A DNA stretch of 20,547 nucleotides from a bacterium (lineage in GTDB: Bacteria; Latescibacterota; Latescibacteria; Latescibacterales; Latescibacteraceae): the NCBI GenBank assembly GCA_021372535.1, contig JAJFUH010000028.1:1-20547 (forward strand). Direction: 5' to 3'. Shown one piece after another: positions 1 to 8,593 of this stretch (positions are counted from its first letter, which is position 1; every line of letters begins with the position of its first letter). A program made the translations under genes and the position numbers. The notes beneath the pieces are model-generated. The model was not told the origin of the DNA. It was given only the letters and a program-made list of their open reading frames with translations, and made no database searches.

Positions 1-714
1 GATGGGACATTGAAATGGAAATTTCTGACGGATGGTGATGTTAATTCCTCACCCGCGATAGGTGCTGACGGAACGGTGTATGTAGGGTCGAATGACAATT
101 ATCTTTATGCGATACAACCTGACGGTACGCTGAAATGGAAATTCCGTACCGAAAATTTTGTCACTTCTTCGCCTGCGATAGGCTCCGACGGAACGGTGTA
201 TGTAGGGTCTCACGATACTGATCTTTATGCAATAACATCGAAAGGGTCATTGAAATGGAAATTCCAGACAGTAGGTAATGTCTTTTCTTCGCCTGCGATT
301 AGCTCCGAAGGCACAGTTTATATAGGATCTGGTCATTTTTTATATGCGGTTAAATCGGATGGGACATTGAAGTGGAAATTCCAGACAGGAGATAATATAT
401 GGTCATTGCCAGCGATAGGCATCGATGGTACTGTGTATATAGGGTCTGTTGATGATTATATTTACGCAGTTGAATCGGATGGGTCATTGAAGTGGAAATT
501 CCAGACAGAAAATTGTGTCTTTTCCTCGCCAGCGATAGGCATCGATGGCACGGTGTATATAGGGTCTATAGATAATTATATTTACGCGGTACAATCGGAT
601 GGGTCATTGAAATGGAAATTCCAGACAGGGGCTGATATAAATTCCTCGCCTGCGATAGACATTGATGGCACGGTCTATGTAGGATCTGCAGATGGTTACC
701 TCTATGCTTTCGCT
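1..714 (+). repeat. Propeller 1 blade repeats (about 120 bp period)
   Basis: Tandem in-frame coding repeats of about 40 codons, each centred on a KWKF core followed by SSPAI and DGTVYVGS. Six KWKF cores are in view and the array continues upstream of the window. If it matches the other two arrays it should have eight in total. Confidence 0.85.
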
Positions 715-3700
715 CCCGAAACCTCTGGAGCCGGAACAATTACTCTCATTTCCCCCAACGGCGGCGAAACATGGCAATCAGGAACCACGCAGAACATCAC
801 ATGGACAAGCTCGAATGTTGACAGTGTCAGGATTGACTATTCCACGGACAGCGGCTCGTCATGGAACGAGATCGTATCGAGTACATCCGCTGCCCCGGGG
901 AGCTATGAATGGACGATTCCTACCTCAATCAATTCGACGAAGTGCCTGATACGGATCACATCAGTTGGAGACTCATCGGTTAACGATACGAGCAACGCTG
1001 TATTCACCATTTCTCCTTCTTCTCCTCCGGTGACACTCGCCAACACCGCCTGGCCGATGAGAGGCCAGAATCCCCGGCACACGGGCAGAGGAACTGCCAC
1101 GGTTGCAGCATCGAGCACGGTAAAATGGAAATTCAAAACTGATGGTTCTGTTGAATCCTCACCCGCAATAGGCATTGATGGCACAGTGTATGTTGGGTCT
1201 AATGATATGTATCTCTATGCGATACAATCTGACGGTACATTGAAATGGAAATTCCAGACGGGAGGTCAAATATTCTCCTCACCAGCGATAGGCTCCGATG
1301 GTACGGTGTATGTGGGGTCTATTGATACGTATCTCTATGCGGTGAAATCGGATGGGACATTGAAATGGAAATTCCGGACGGATGATATTGTCTTCTCCTC
1401 ACCCGCAATAGGCTCCGATGGTACAGTGTATGTGGGATCTTCTACGTATCTTTTTGCAGTAACTTCCGACGGCACATTGAAATGGAAATTCCAGACGGGA
1501 GGTAGCATCCAATCCTCCCCAGCGATAGACTCCGATGGCACGGTGTATGTGGGATCTAATGATGATTATCTCTATGCGATAAATTCCAACGGTACATTGA
1601 AATGGAAATTCCAGACGGAAAATTATGTTTACTCCTCTCCTGCAATAGGCTCCACCGGAACGGTGTATGTGGGATCTAATGATACATATCTCTACGCAGT
1701 AAAGTCCGATGGTACATTTTATTGGAAAATACTAACTCGCAATCATGTCTATTCCTCGCCCGCAATTGATTCAGATGGTACGGTGTATGCAGGATCTTCT
1801 GATGGTTATCTTTACGCTACGACATCGGGTGTGACAAATAAGTGGGTATTTCAGGCAGAGGGTGGATTCGCTTGGTCCTCATTTGCTATAGGTTCCGACG
1901 GCACATTGTATGTGGGAACTTCTGTTGGTTATCTCTATGCAATAAAATCGGACGGTACATTGAAATGGAAATTCCAGACGGGTGATTTTATCAATTCCTC
2001 GCCTGCGATAGGCGCAGACGGCACATTGTATGTGGGATCTGACGATGGTTACCTCTACGCTTTCGCTCCCGAAACCCAAAGCAGAACCATCACGGTATCA
2101 TCCCCCAACGGCGGCGAAACCTGTCAATCGGGAACAGTACAGAACATTACATGGACAAGCTCGAACATTGACAATGTCAGGATCGAATACTCCATAGACA
2201 GCGGTTCGTCGTGGGCAACGATTGCATCGGGCACATCTGCAGCCTCGGGGAGCTATGAATGGGCGGTTCCGGCAACCGTCAGTTCGTCGATGTGCATGAT
2301 CCGTATCACATCAGTCGAAGATTCATCGGTAAACGATACGAGCGATGCTGTTTTCACCATTGCTCCTTCTTCTCAGCAGGAAATAGTGTCCGGCTCCCCA
2401 TGGCCGATGCGCGGGCAGAATCCCCGGCATACAGGTATCGGAATTGCCTCCGTCGCCGCATCGAGCGCGGTAAAGTGGAAATATCAGGCCGGTAATTCAA
2501 TATCTTCATCACCTGCGATAAGTATCGACGGCACAGTGTATGTGGGATCATATGACACGTATCTCTATGCTGTGAACTCGGACGGGACATTGAAATGGAA
2601 ATACCAGACCGGCGATACCGTCTCTTCATCGCCTGCGATAGACTCCGATGGCACGGTGTATGTGGGATCCCATGACATGTATCTCTACGCTATACAATCG
2701 GATGGGACATTGAAATGGAGATACCTGACCGGTGGAACTGTCAATTCCTCGCCCGTGATAGGGATCGACGGCATGGTATATGTGGGTTCCTGGGATACCT
2801 GCCTTTATGCGATACAATCGGATGGAACATTGAAATGGAAATACCAGACCGAGTATTTAATCGAATGGACATCACCGGCGACAGATACCGACGGCACAGT
2901 ATATGTAGGGTCATGGGACAATTATATTTATGCAATAAACCCGGATGGGACATTGAAATGGAGATACCGGACCGGCGGGGCTGTCCAGTCGTCACCTGCT
3001 ATAGGCTCTGACGGTACGGTATATGTGGGTTCCAACGATACATATCTCTATGCATTAAAATCCGATGGGACGTTGAAATGGAGATACCAGACCGGAGGTG
3101 TTGTCATTTCCTCACCCTCGACAGGTTTCGACGGGACAGTGTATGTGGGTTCTGGTGACAATTGTCTCCATGCGGTAAAACCGGATGGAACGTTGAAATG
3201 GAAATACCAGACCGGCGGAACTGTCAATTCCTTACCTTCCATAGGTACCGACGGCACGGTCTATGTGGGATCGGTTGATGGTTATATATACGCGGTAAAA
3301 CCGGACGGGACGTTGAAATGGAAATACCAGACCGGTGGAGCTGTCTATTCCTCGCCTTCCATAGGTACCGACGGCACGGTATATGTGGGGTCTGACGATG
3401 GTTATCTCTACGCATTTGCCCCTGAAACAGTATTTGTGACTGTAACCTCGCCCAACGGCGGCGAAATATTCGAATCGGGAACCACTCACAACATCACATG
3501 GACTTGCATGGGTATTGACAGTGTAAAAATCGAATACTCGTTTGACAACGGCTCGAACTGGTCAACGGTTACCGAAAGTACCGATGCTGTAAAAGATTCA
3601 TATTCCTGGACAGTGCCCGATATCGTTTCAACGGATTGCAGAATACGGATATCCGCTTCCGGCGACCCCGGAATATCCGATGTGAGCAATAATCCCTTCG

Positions 3701-6249
3701 AAATTTACATGAAAACTACAATCACCGATACAATCTCTGTTTACGCAGTGCCTGATAATGCCACTCCATTGCCGAACAGCGATGTGAAGATAGACATTAT
3801 TGTCGATATGGGAGATAATGATGAGCTTCTGGGGGAATATACAATCGGCATTGCATGGGATCCTGAAGTACTGGACTATCAGAGTGTCACGGGTGGCAGT
3901 ACCGAAGGATTCACCAAAGTTATCGAAAATGCGGCTCATGCCGGTCAGGGAAGTCTTTCTATTACGTATGTAAATCCCAACGGCGCCGGAAAGAGAATTT
4001 ATATCGCGTCTGTCTACTGTAAAACGCTCAATGTACCGGGAACTCAATCGGATATACGGGTGACGGTACAGAGTCTCAGTTCTGCCGTTTCGTTTTTGAA
4101 TCTCGAACCCTATGTTTCCGTTACTCCGGGAAATGTTGCAATATCTGCCCCGCATGTCAATGCTGACAAGAGTCTGGTTACAGCGGATGAAATATCGGTG
4201 ATAGTCGGGCAGACAATAACGGTGACCGTTACGGTAGTGGACGATTACGGCAATCCTGTTGCAGGTATGGACGTTTACTTCCCGGATATGGAAAAGAACG
4301 AAAAAGATGTCAGGCCGGTCATCGCCGACCCTGACCCGACCGATACGGGTATAATACTTAAAACTGATGGAAATGGCAGAGTTCAAACCACCATTACTTG
4401 TGATTTTCCATACGAGGGACAGCTAAAACCGTATGTCAAAGACAACAAAGGAAATGTGACCGAACTGAAATTCATCACGCTATCGTTTGTTCCATTTACG
4501 CCGGATATTGTATTCACCGAACCACAGACCGAAGCCGTCACTGGAGATTATGAAGTAAAAATTGGAGTTAATGACATCATTTTAACGGCTGATATCGAAG
4601 TGTGGCTCCACTATTGGAAGCCGGGTGAGGCGGAAAAAACGGTTCAAATGTTTCTTTCCGGTGAGAAAAAGTCAAAAATGGCGGAATCATCGATATACAA
4701 AGCGACAATACCGACCGGAGGGAATGCCGGAATACGGTATTATATCACCGTTCATAATCCACAGTCGGAAGTCAGTTTTTCGGATACCCTGAGCATCATG
4801 GTAAAGGAGGACAGTTTTTCTGTTAACAATACAAAGGATACAGCCCATCCGGATGGTATCGTCAACAACCGTTGGACGCTGTTTTCTGTGCCGGCGATAT
4901 TCGACAGAAATGATTCCATCGTACATCTGTTGGAACCCCAGCTGGGGCTGTATGGAAATACCGAACCGGAACATACGTGGTATTACATGACATACGGCAT
5001 TAATGGCGAAAAAGACTCACCATCATACTTTGAGCCGGGTAAAGCTTATTTTCTTTTCCAGCGTGTCGGTACAACTCCGATAAAAGGGGGAGCGGATGTC
5101 AAGAATCCCATAACGTTGAACATAACTCAACCAGGACGTACCATCATCGAGAGTGACAGTGTTCTTGTTACACTTAAAAACGGCTGGTATCTAATCGGCA
5201 ATCCATATCCCTATGCTGTTCCGCTTTTTAAACTTGTCCGCGGGGAGAACGGTGTCGTAATTCCCGATAATATTGTCACCTATGAATGGAATGAACAGTA
5301 CACAAAGGCTGTGAACGCGCAGAATGAAAGTAACGCAGCACAATCCGGCTGGAGTGTTCCCCGAAAAGGAACCGATGCGCTCGGCAATGTTAAGGTCAAA
5401 CCCTGGGGCGGTGTTCTCGTTCACTATCTGGCAAGTACGGCGAGAAATACCAACACAATGACTGTGCAAAAGCCGGTAACTATCGAGGATGTGCTTGCAG
5501 AAGGCTGGGGAAGCCGGATATCCGTGTACACCGGTATCTATGCCGATATGAACAACTACATCGGTGTTATTCCCCGGGAAAGCAGGTCATGGGATTTCTT
5601 CGAACCACCGTCCATCGGTGCTATCGGCTCGCTCTATTTTGAGGAGGAAAACCCCGGATATGGTGCTATGCGGTATTGTACCTCGTTCAAGGAAGCCGGG
5701 CACGAAGGCTATTCATGGGATATGTATTACCAGTCTCCGGGCGGGAAAGAAACGATAACATTGGCATGGAATCGAATAAACGGCATGAATGAAGACATTC
5801 ATTATGCTTTAGTGGATATATCCCGGGGTATGGTTATCGGAATGGATGAAGATAAAATGTATGAATTCCGGTCGTTTGATAAGGAATACACATACGGATT
5901 CAGGGTGTTTGCCGGTTCTGAGAACTATGTTAACCGGAATGCGGATGAATTGCTTGCTTCATTGCCGCAGACTTTTGCGCTGCATCAGAATTATCCGAAT
6001 CCATTCAATCCTTCGACGACGATCGGTTTTACCCTGCCGGTTGCTTCGCCGGTTTCGCTGAATATTTACAACATGATGGGCCAGAAAGTCAAAACACTCC
6101 TCGATAATTCTGTTCTGTCTCCGGGTACTCATGAAATCAGGTGGGATGGGCGCGATGATGAAGAAAATCGGGTATCTTCGGGTATATATATTTACAGTAT
6201 TTGTATGTCAGATAAAATAAAAGCCGGGAAAATGGTATTGATAAAATAA
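1..6249 (+). CDS. Giant secreted multi-propeller protein with type IX sorting domain (5'-truncated)
   Basis: The reading frame is open from base 1, so the true start lies upstream; at least 2082 codons are visible. Domains in order (residues counted from the TTG at 10): PQQ-like propeller 1 (to about 236, six blades in view), an Ig-like domain with SPNGGETW (about 247-336), linker WPMRGQNPRHTG, propeller 2 with eight blades (372-688), a second Ig-like domain (about 697-785), the same linker, propeller 3 with eight blades (822-1139), and a third Ig-like domain (1146-1233). A cohesin-like segment follows (about 1240-1380), then further Ig-like modules and a C-terminal FlgD-like domain starting LHQNYPNPFNPS (about 1990-2079). 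That last domain is the type A sorting signal for the type IX secretion system, so the protein is probably surface-attached or released. Blades follow DGTVYVGS..YLYA..SDGTLKWKF. No enzymatic residues are recognised; a binding or adhesion role is inference. Confidence 0.9.
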   Translation, partial: DGTLKWKFLTDGDVNSSPAIGADGTVYVGSNDNYLYAIQPDGTLKWKFRTENFVTSSPAIGSDGTVYVGSHDTDLYAITSKGSLKWKFQTVGNVFSSPAISSEGTVYIGSGHFLYAVKSDGTLKWKFQTGDNIWSLPAIGIDGTVYIGSVDDYIYAVESDGSLKWKFQTENCVFSSPAIGIDGTVYIGSIDNYIYAVQSDGSLKWKFQTGADINSSPAIDIDGTVYVGSADGYLYAFAPETSGAGTITLISPNGGETWQSGTTQNITWTSSNVDSVRIDYSTDSGSSWNEIVSSTSAAPGSYEWTIPTSINSTKCLIRITSVGDSSVNDTSNAVFTISPSSPPVTLANTAWPMRGQNPRHTGRGTATVAASSTVKWKFKTDGSVESSPAIGIDGTVYVGSNDMYLYAIQSDGTLKWKFQTGGQIFSSPAIGSDGTVYVGSIDTYLYAVKSDGTLKWKFRTDDIVFSSPAIGSDGTVYVGSSTYLFAVTSDGTLKWKFQTGGSIQSSPAIDSDGTVYVGSNDDYLYAINSNGTLKWKFQTENYVYSSPAIGSTGTVYVGSNDTYLYAVKSDGTFYWKILTRNHVYSSPAIDSDGTVYAGSSDGYLYATTSGVTNKWVFQAEGGFAWSSFAIGSDGTLYVGTSVGYLYAIKSDGTLKWKFQTGDFINSSPAIGADGTLYVGSDDGYLYAFAPETQSRTITVSSPNGGETCQSGTVQNITWTSSNIDNVRIEYSIDSGSSWATIASGTSAASGSYEWAVPATVSSSMCMIRITSVEDSSVNDTSDAVFTIAPSSQQEIVSGSPWPMRGQNPRHTGIGIASVAASSAVKWKYQAGNSISSSPAISIDGTVYVGSYDTYLYAVNSDGTLKWKYQTGDTVSSSPAIDSDGTVYVGSHDMYLYAIQSDGTLKWRYLTGGTVNSSPVIGIDGMVYVGSWDTCLYAIQSDGTLKWKYQTEYLIEWTSPATDTDGTVYVGSWDNYIYAINPDGTLKWRYRTGGAVQSSPAIGSDGTVYVGSNDTYLYALKSDGTLKWRYQTGGVVISSPSTGFDGTVYVGSGDNCLHAVKPDGTLKWKYQTGGTVNSLPSIGTDGTVYVGSVDGYIYAVKPDGTLKWKYQTGGAVYSSPSIGTDGTVYVGSDDGYLYAFAPETVFVTVTSPNGGEIFESGTTHNITWTCMGIDSVKIEYSFDNGSNWSTVTESTDAVKDSYSWTVPDIVSTDCRIRISASGDPGISDVSNNPFEIYMKTTITDTISVYAVPDNATPLPNSDVKIDIIVDMGDNDELLGEYTIGIAWDPEVLDYQSVTGGSTEGFTKVIENAAHAGQGSLSITYVNPNGAGKRIYIASVYCKTLNVPGTQSDIRVTVQSLSSAVSFLNLEPYVSVTPGNVAISAPHVNADKSLVTADEISVIVGQTITVTVTVVDDYGNPVAGMDVYFPDMEKNEKDVRPVIADPDPTDTGIILKTDGNGRVQTTITCDFPYEGQLKPYVKDNKGNVTELKFITLSFVPFTPDIVFTEPQTEAVTGDYEVKIGVNDIILTADIEVWLHYWKPGEAEKTVQMFLSGEKKSKMAESSIYKATIPTGGNAGIRYYITVHNPQSEVSFSDTLSIMVKEDSFSVNNTKDTAHPDGIVNNRWTLFSVPAIFDRNDSIVHLLEPQLGLYGNTEPEHTWYYMTYGINGEKDSPSYFEPGKAYFLFQRVGTTPIKGGADVKNPITLNITQPGRTIIESDSVLVTLKNGWYLIGNPYPYAVPLFKLVRGENGVVIPDNIVTYEWNEQYTKAVNAQNESNAAQSGWSVPRKGTDALGNVKVKPWGGVLVHYLASTARNTNTMTVQKPVTIEDVLAEGWGSRISVYTGIYADMNNYIGVIPRESRSWDFFEPPSIGAIGSLYFEEENPGYGAMRYCTSFKEAGHEGYSWDMYYQSPGGKETITLAWNRINGMNEDIHYALVDISRGMVIGMDEDKMYEFRSFDKEYTYGFRVFAGSENYVNRNADELLASLPQTFALHQNYPNPFNPSTTIGFTLPVASPVSLNIYNMMGQKVKTLLDNSVLSPGTHEIRWDGRDDEENRVSSGIYIYSICMSDKIKAGKMVLIK
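1123..2073 (+). repeat. Propeller 2 blade repeats, eight units
   Basis: Eight in-frame blade units of about 120 bp. Six keep the KWKF core. Units 6 and 7 diverge (YWKI and KWVF), and unit 7 is slightly longer (AEGGFAWSS). The array ends at YLYAFAPE, the same closing motif as in the other two arrays. Confidence 0.85.
2473..3426 (+). repeat. Propeller 3 blade repeats, eight units
   Basis: Eight in-frame blade units of about 120 bp in which every core is KWKY or KWRY instead of the KWKF of arrays 1 and 2. Unit 4 carries a small insertion (TEYLIEWTSPAT). The array ends at YLYAFAPE. Confidence 0.85.
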
Positions 6250-6291
6250 GGAACTAATCCCTGAAAAGATGAGTAACTTATTGTGGGACAA

Positions 6292-6369
6292 TGGTCGGGG
6301 TGGAGGGATTTGAACCCCCGGCCTCATGCTCCCAAAGCACGCGCGCTAGCCGAACTGCGCTACACCCCG
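6292..6369 (-). tRNA. tRNA-Pro (anticodon UGG)
   Basis: On the minus strand the sequence folds as a full cloverleaf. It has a 7-bp acceptor stem CGGGGTG/CACCCCG, a D stem GCGC/GCGC, an anticodon stem CGTGC/GCATG with loop TTTGGGA (anticodon TGG, which reads CCA and related proline codons), and a T arm with TTCAAAT. Discriminator A is followed by an encoded CCA (plus-strand 6292-6294). The body without CCA is 75 nt (6295-6369). It faces the 3' end of the propeller gene and has its own promoter just upstream. Confidence 0.95.
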
Positions 6370-6381
6370 ATTGCCCCGCAT

Positions 6382-6410
6382 AATCTATGAAAAATTGAAA
6401 ACTTAGTCAA
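6382..6410 (-). promoter_or_regulatory. Sigma-70-like promoter of tRNA-Pro
   Basis: Minus strand: TTGACT (-35, 6405-6410), a 17-nt spacer, then TAGATT (-10, 6382-6387), placed 12 nt before the tRNA 5' end. This leaves a leader of only a few bases. Spacing and position fit a strong tRNA promoter. Confidence 0.6.
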
Positions 6411-6464
6411 GTTTAAAGAACTGCTATGACAATTCCATTTTTAAAAGAACACTTTTTTACTGAG

Positions 6465-6520
6465 ATACTTGCCTTTGCGACCCCGCTCATTGCGATGCAA
6501 TGCAGTGAAAAGGTAAGTAT
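6465..6520. repeat. Imperfect inverted repeat
   Basis: ATACTTGCCTTT (6465-6476) is complementary, with one mismatch, to AAAAGGTAAGTAT (6508-6520). The centre contains the palindrome CATTGC-GAT-GCAATG. It could fold as a long hairpin in either strand. No T-run follows, so it is not a typical terminator. Confidence 0.45.
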
Positions 6521-6622
6521 TCATCCCCGAATTATTAACCGGAGAGTGAACGGGCGCCCATGGAAAGCCCTTTTTACCTTCTGCCTGTTGCCATATGCCA
6601 TCTGCCTTTCCTGTAAAGTCGC

Positions 6623-6651
6623 TTGACCGTTTGAGCTTAATAATGTATCAT
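6623..6651 (+). promoter_or_regulatory. Possible promoter of ktrB
   Basis: TTGACC (6623-6628), a 17-nt spacer and TATCAT (6646-6651) match sigma-70 consensus spacing. The site lies about 93 nt before the ktrB start. Short matches like this occur by chance, so confidence is low. Confidence 0.3.
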
Positions 6652-6744
6652 TATTGAATTCCCTTATAAGGATATCCGAAGACGGTACGGGTATTATGGA
6701 TATCTGTATCGACGTTTTAATACTGTGTATAAAACTCTCTTGCG

Positions 6745-8451
6745 ATGGTGTATATGAAATCAGGTTATCTCAGCAGAATTCAAAAATCGCTCTACAGCTT
6801 CATCTCATTCTGCGCGGCTGTCGGTGTGATTGAGACCATCATTTTCAGGGGATTCACGATTTATGAGCCTGAACTGATCCGGCTCATAATACACGGTGTT
6901 TACAGTGTGCTCATTGTTCTGTATTTAATCTGGGTGGCTCTGCGGGTAATTGAGTCCGGATGGCAGCTCCGGGCAATGATACCGGATCTGGCGCTTTCGG
7001 TGCTTTTAATAAGCGCTGCTTTTCCCATTACCGTCTCCGGAAGCATTATTTCAATCAGGATAGTATTAGCTCTTGCGGTGGTGTTTTTACGGAAGTTTGA
7101 AATGAGTGCATTCGCTACCCGGATACGTCTGAATCCGGCAAGCGTTCTCCTGTTGTCGTTTTTCCTGGTAATCGTTATCGGTGTACTGCTGCTCATGCTG
7201 CCTGCGGCGACCGTCGATAAAAAAGGGACAGGTTTCATTGATGCTGTTTTCACCTCGACATCCGCGACCTGTGTGACAGGGCTAATCGTACAGGATACCG
7301 GCTCATATTTTTCCTCGTTCGGCCAGGTTGTAATTCTGATCCTCATCCAGGTCGGGGGGCTCGGTATCATGACCTTATCGACATTGTTCGCCATGATTCT
7401 GGGACGGCGTCTCGGCTTGAAACAGGAAGAACATATGCGCGGTATTCTCGATCTGAGCGGTCCGGCCCAGATGTATAAACTCATCGTGCAGATTATCCGT
7501 ATTACGGTTTTTTTCGAATTAATGGGCGCTTTTTTCCTTTTTCTTAAATGGTATCCTGTCATGGGTTCGCACCATGCGCTCAAGCATGCGGTTTTTCACT
7601 CCATATCGGCATTCTGTAACGCCGGTTTCAGCCTCAATTCGACAAGCCTTGTGGGATATGTCAGCGATATTTCCGTTAATTGTGTTGTTGTCATGCTTAT
7701 TCTTTTCGGTGGTTTCGGATTTATGGTGATCGATGATCTTATCAAAAATATCCGCAACTATAATCCACTCTCTCTAAAATGGTCGAGACTCAACACACAT
7801 ACAAAAATCGTTTTGACAACATCCGCAGTTCTCCTTGTTGTGGGAACCCTGAGCGTATTCTTTTTTGAGTTCGATAATGCCATGCTCGATCTCTCTACCG
7901 GCAACAAGCTTCTTGCGGCTTTTTTCCAGTCGACAACGTTGAGGACAGCCGGATTCAACACCATCGATATCGGTACGCTGCGGGATGTTACGCTCTTTAT
8001 AAGCATAATGCTCATGTTTATCGGGGCATCACCCTCATCGACCGGCGGGGGAATCAAAACGACCACGTTTGCAGTATTGATTCTTACAGTCAGGGCGATG
8101 CTCACTTCACGTGACAAGGTGGAGATTTTTTCCAGAACGATACCTCAGCAGACCGTGTACAAGTCGATAGCGATCATGCTTTTTTCAAGCACGTTCGTCA
8201 TCGGTGTCACCGTTCTGCTTCTGGCGACCCAGCAGGGTGAATTTATCGATGTTCTCTTCGAGGCGGTTTCGGCTATCGGAACGGTCGGGCTCTCGACCGG
8301 TGTAACCGGGCATCTCGATACGGTCGGTAAGCTGTTGATAACGCTGCTCATGTATGTCGGGCGAGTTGGCCCGCTCACCATGGCGCTGGCATTGGGTGAA
8401 GTCAAAAAGGTGAATATCGAATATCCCACGACCCGTGTCGCGGTAGGGTGA
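6745..8451 (+). CDS. ktrB: KtrB/TrkH-family potassium uptake channel subunit
   Basis: Membrane pore subunit for K+ (or Na+-coupled K+) uptake, 568 aa. The four filter loops of the Trk/Ktr/HKT superfamily are all present, each with its filter glycine: TCVTGL (175-180, G179), CNAGF (291-295, G294), RTAGF (400-404, G403) and GTVGLS (512-517, G515). The intramembrane gating loop is visible as GASPSSTGGGIKTTT (427-441). Before the core there is an extension of about 125 residues with about four predicted helices (roughly 15-34, 44-66, 77-97 and 100-117), which the classical KtrB of about 450 aa lacks. ATG 6745 is used; ATG 6754 is equally possible because no clear ribosome site separates them. The RCK partner KtrA lies 142 nt downstream, matching the usual ktrAB pairing. 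Confidence 0.92.
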   Translation: MVYMKSGYLSRIQKSLYSFISFCAAVGVIETIIFRGFTIYEPELIRLIIHGVYSVLIVLYLIWVALRVIESGWQLRAMIPDLALSVLLISAAFPITVSGSIISIRIVLALAVVFLRKFEMSAFATRIRLNPASVLLLSFFLVIVIGVLLLMLPAATVDKKGTGFIDAVFTSTSATCVTGLIVQDTGSYFSSFGQVVILILIQVGGLGIMTLSTLFAMILGRRLGLKQEEHMRGILDLSGPAQMYKLIVQIIRITVFFELMGAFFLFLKWYPVMGSHHALKHAVFHSISAFCNAGFSLNSTSLVGYVSDISVNCVVVMLILFGGFGFMVIDDLIKNIRNYNPLSLKWSRLNTHTKIVLTTSAVLLVVGTLSVFFFEFDNAMLDLSTGNKLLAAFFQSTTLRTAGFNTIDIGTLRDVTLFISIMLMFIGASPSSTGGGIKTTTFAVLILTVRAMLTSRDKVEIFSRTIPQQTVYKSIAIMLFSSTFVIGVTVLLLATQQGEFIDVLFEAVSAIGTVGLSTGVTGHLDTVGKLLITLLMYVGRVGPLTMALALGEVKKVNIEYPTTRVAVG

Positions 8452-8510
8452 AATACCGGGTTTCCGGACGGGAATGTAAATGAATTATAGTATGGCGCAT
8501 ACAGTTTTTG

Positions 8511-8516
8511 TATAAT
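8511..8516 (+). promoter_or_regulatory. Possible -10 element upstream of ktrA
   Basis: A perfect TATAAT lies 78 nt before the ktrA start, but no good -35 is seen 16-18 nt upstream of it. If real, it would let ktrA and the genes after it be transcribed separately from ktrB. Confidence 0.25.
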
Positions 8517-8593
8517 AGTAATGATAACCGGTCAGCCTCCTCTGGTAACAGGATTCTTGCTGACTACTTGTATACAGGTGAAAGGTGAAGCCA

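Larger units (their letters stand above)
6370..6744. other. Intergenic region between tRNA-Pro and ktrB
   Basis: This 375-bp stretch has no convincing gene. It holds the tRNA promoter, an imperfect hairpin (6465-6520), a short low-complexity run with four TGCC units (around 6577-6606) of the kind often scattered between genes, and a possible promoter for ktrB (6623-6651). I looked for the conserved elements of a K+-transport riboswitch (c-di-AMP, ydaO type) and could not identify one. Confidence 0.6.

Noticed and set aside
1-3426. CRISPR-like array because of regular repeats
   Set aside because: The repeats are about 120 bp, in frame, codon-conserved and without spacers. They encode beta-propeller blades.
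3628-4386. Minus-strand open frame of 252 codons inside the propeller gene
   Set aside because: It lies opposite the cohesin-like and Ig-like part of a clearly coding gene. The low-complexity translation has no known domain.
6426-6626. 66-codon open frame between tRNA-Pro and ktrB
   Set aside because: It runs through an imperfect hairpin and a TGCC-rich low-complexity stretch, has no clear ribosome site and does not resemble a protein family.
6640-6744. c-di-AMP (ydaO-type) riboswitch upstream of ktrB
   Set aside because: Such riboswitches often precede K+ transporters, but I could not identify the conserved core elements in this leader.
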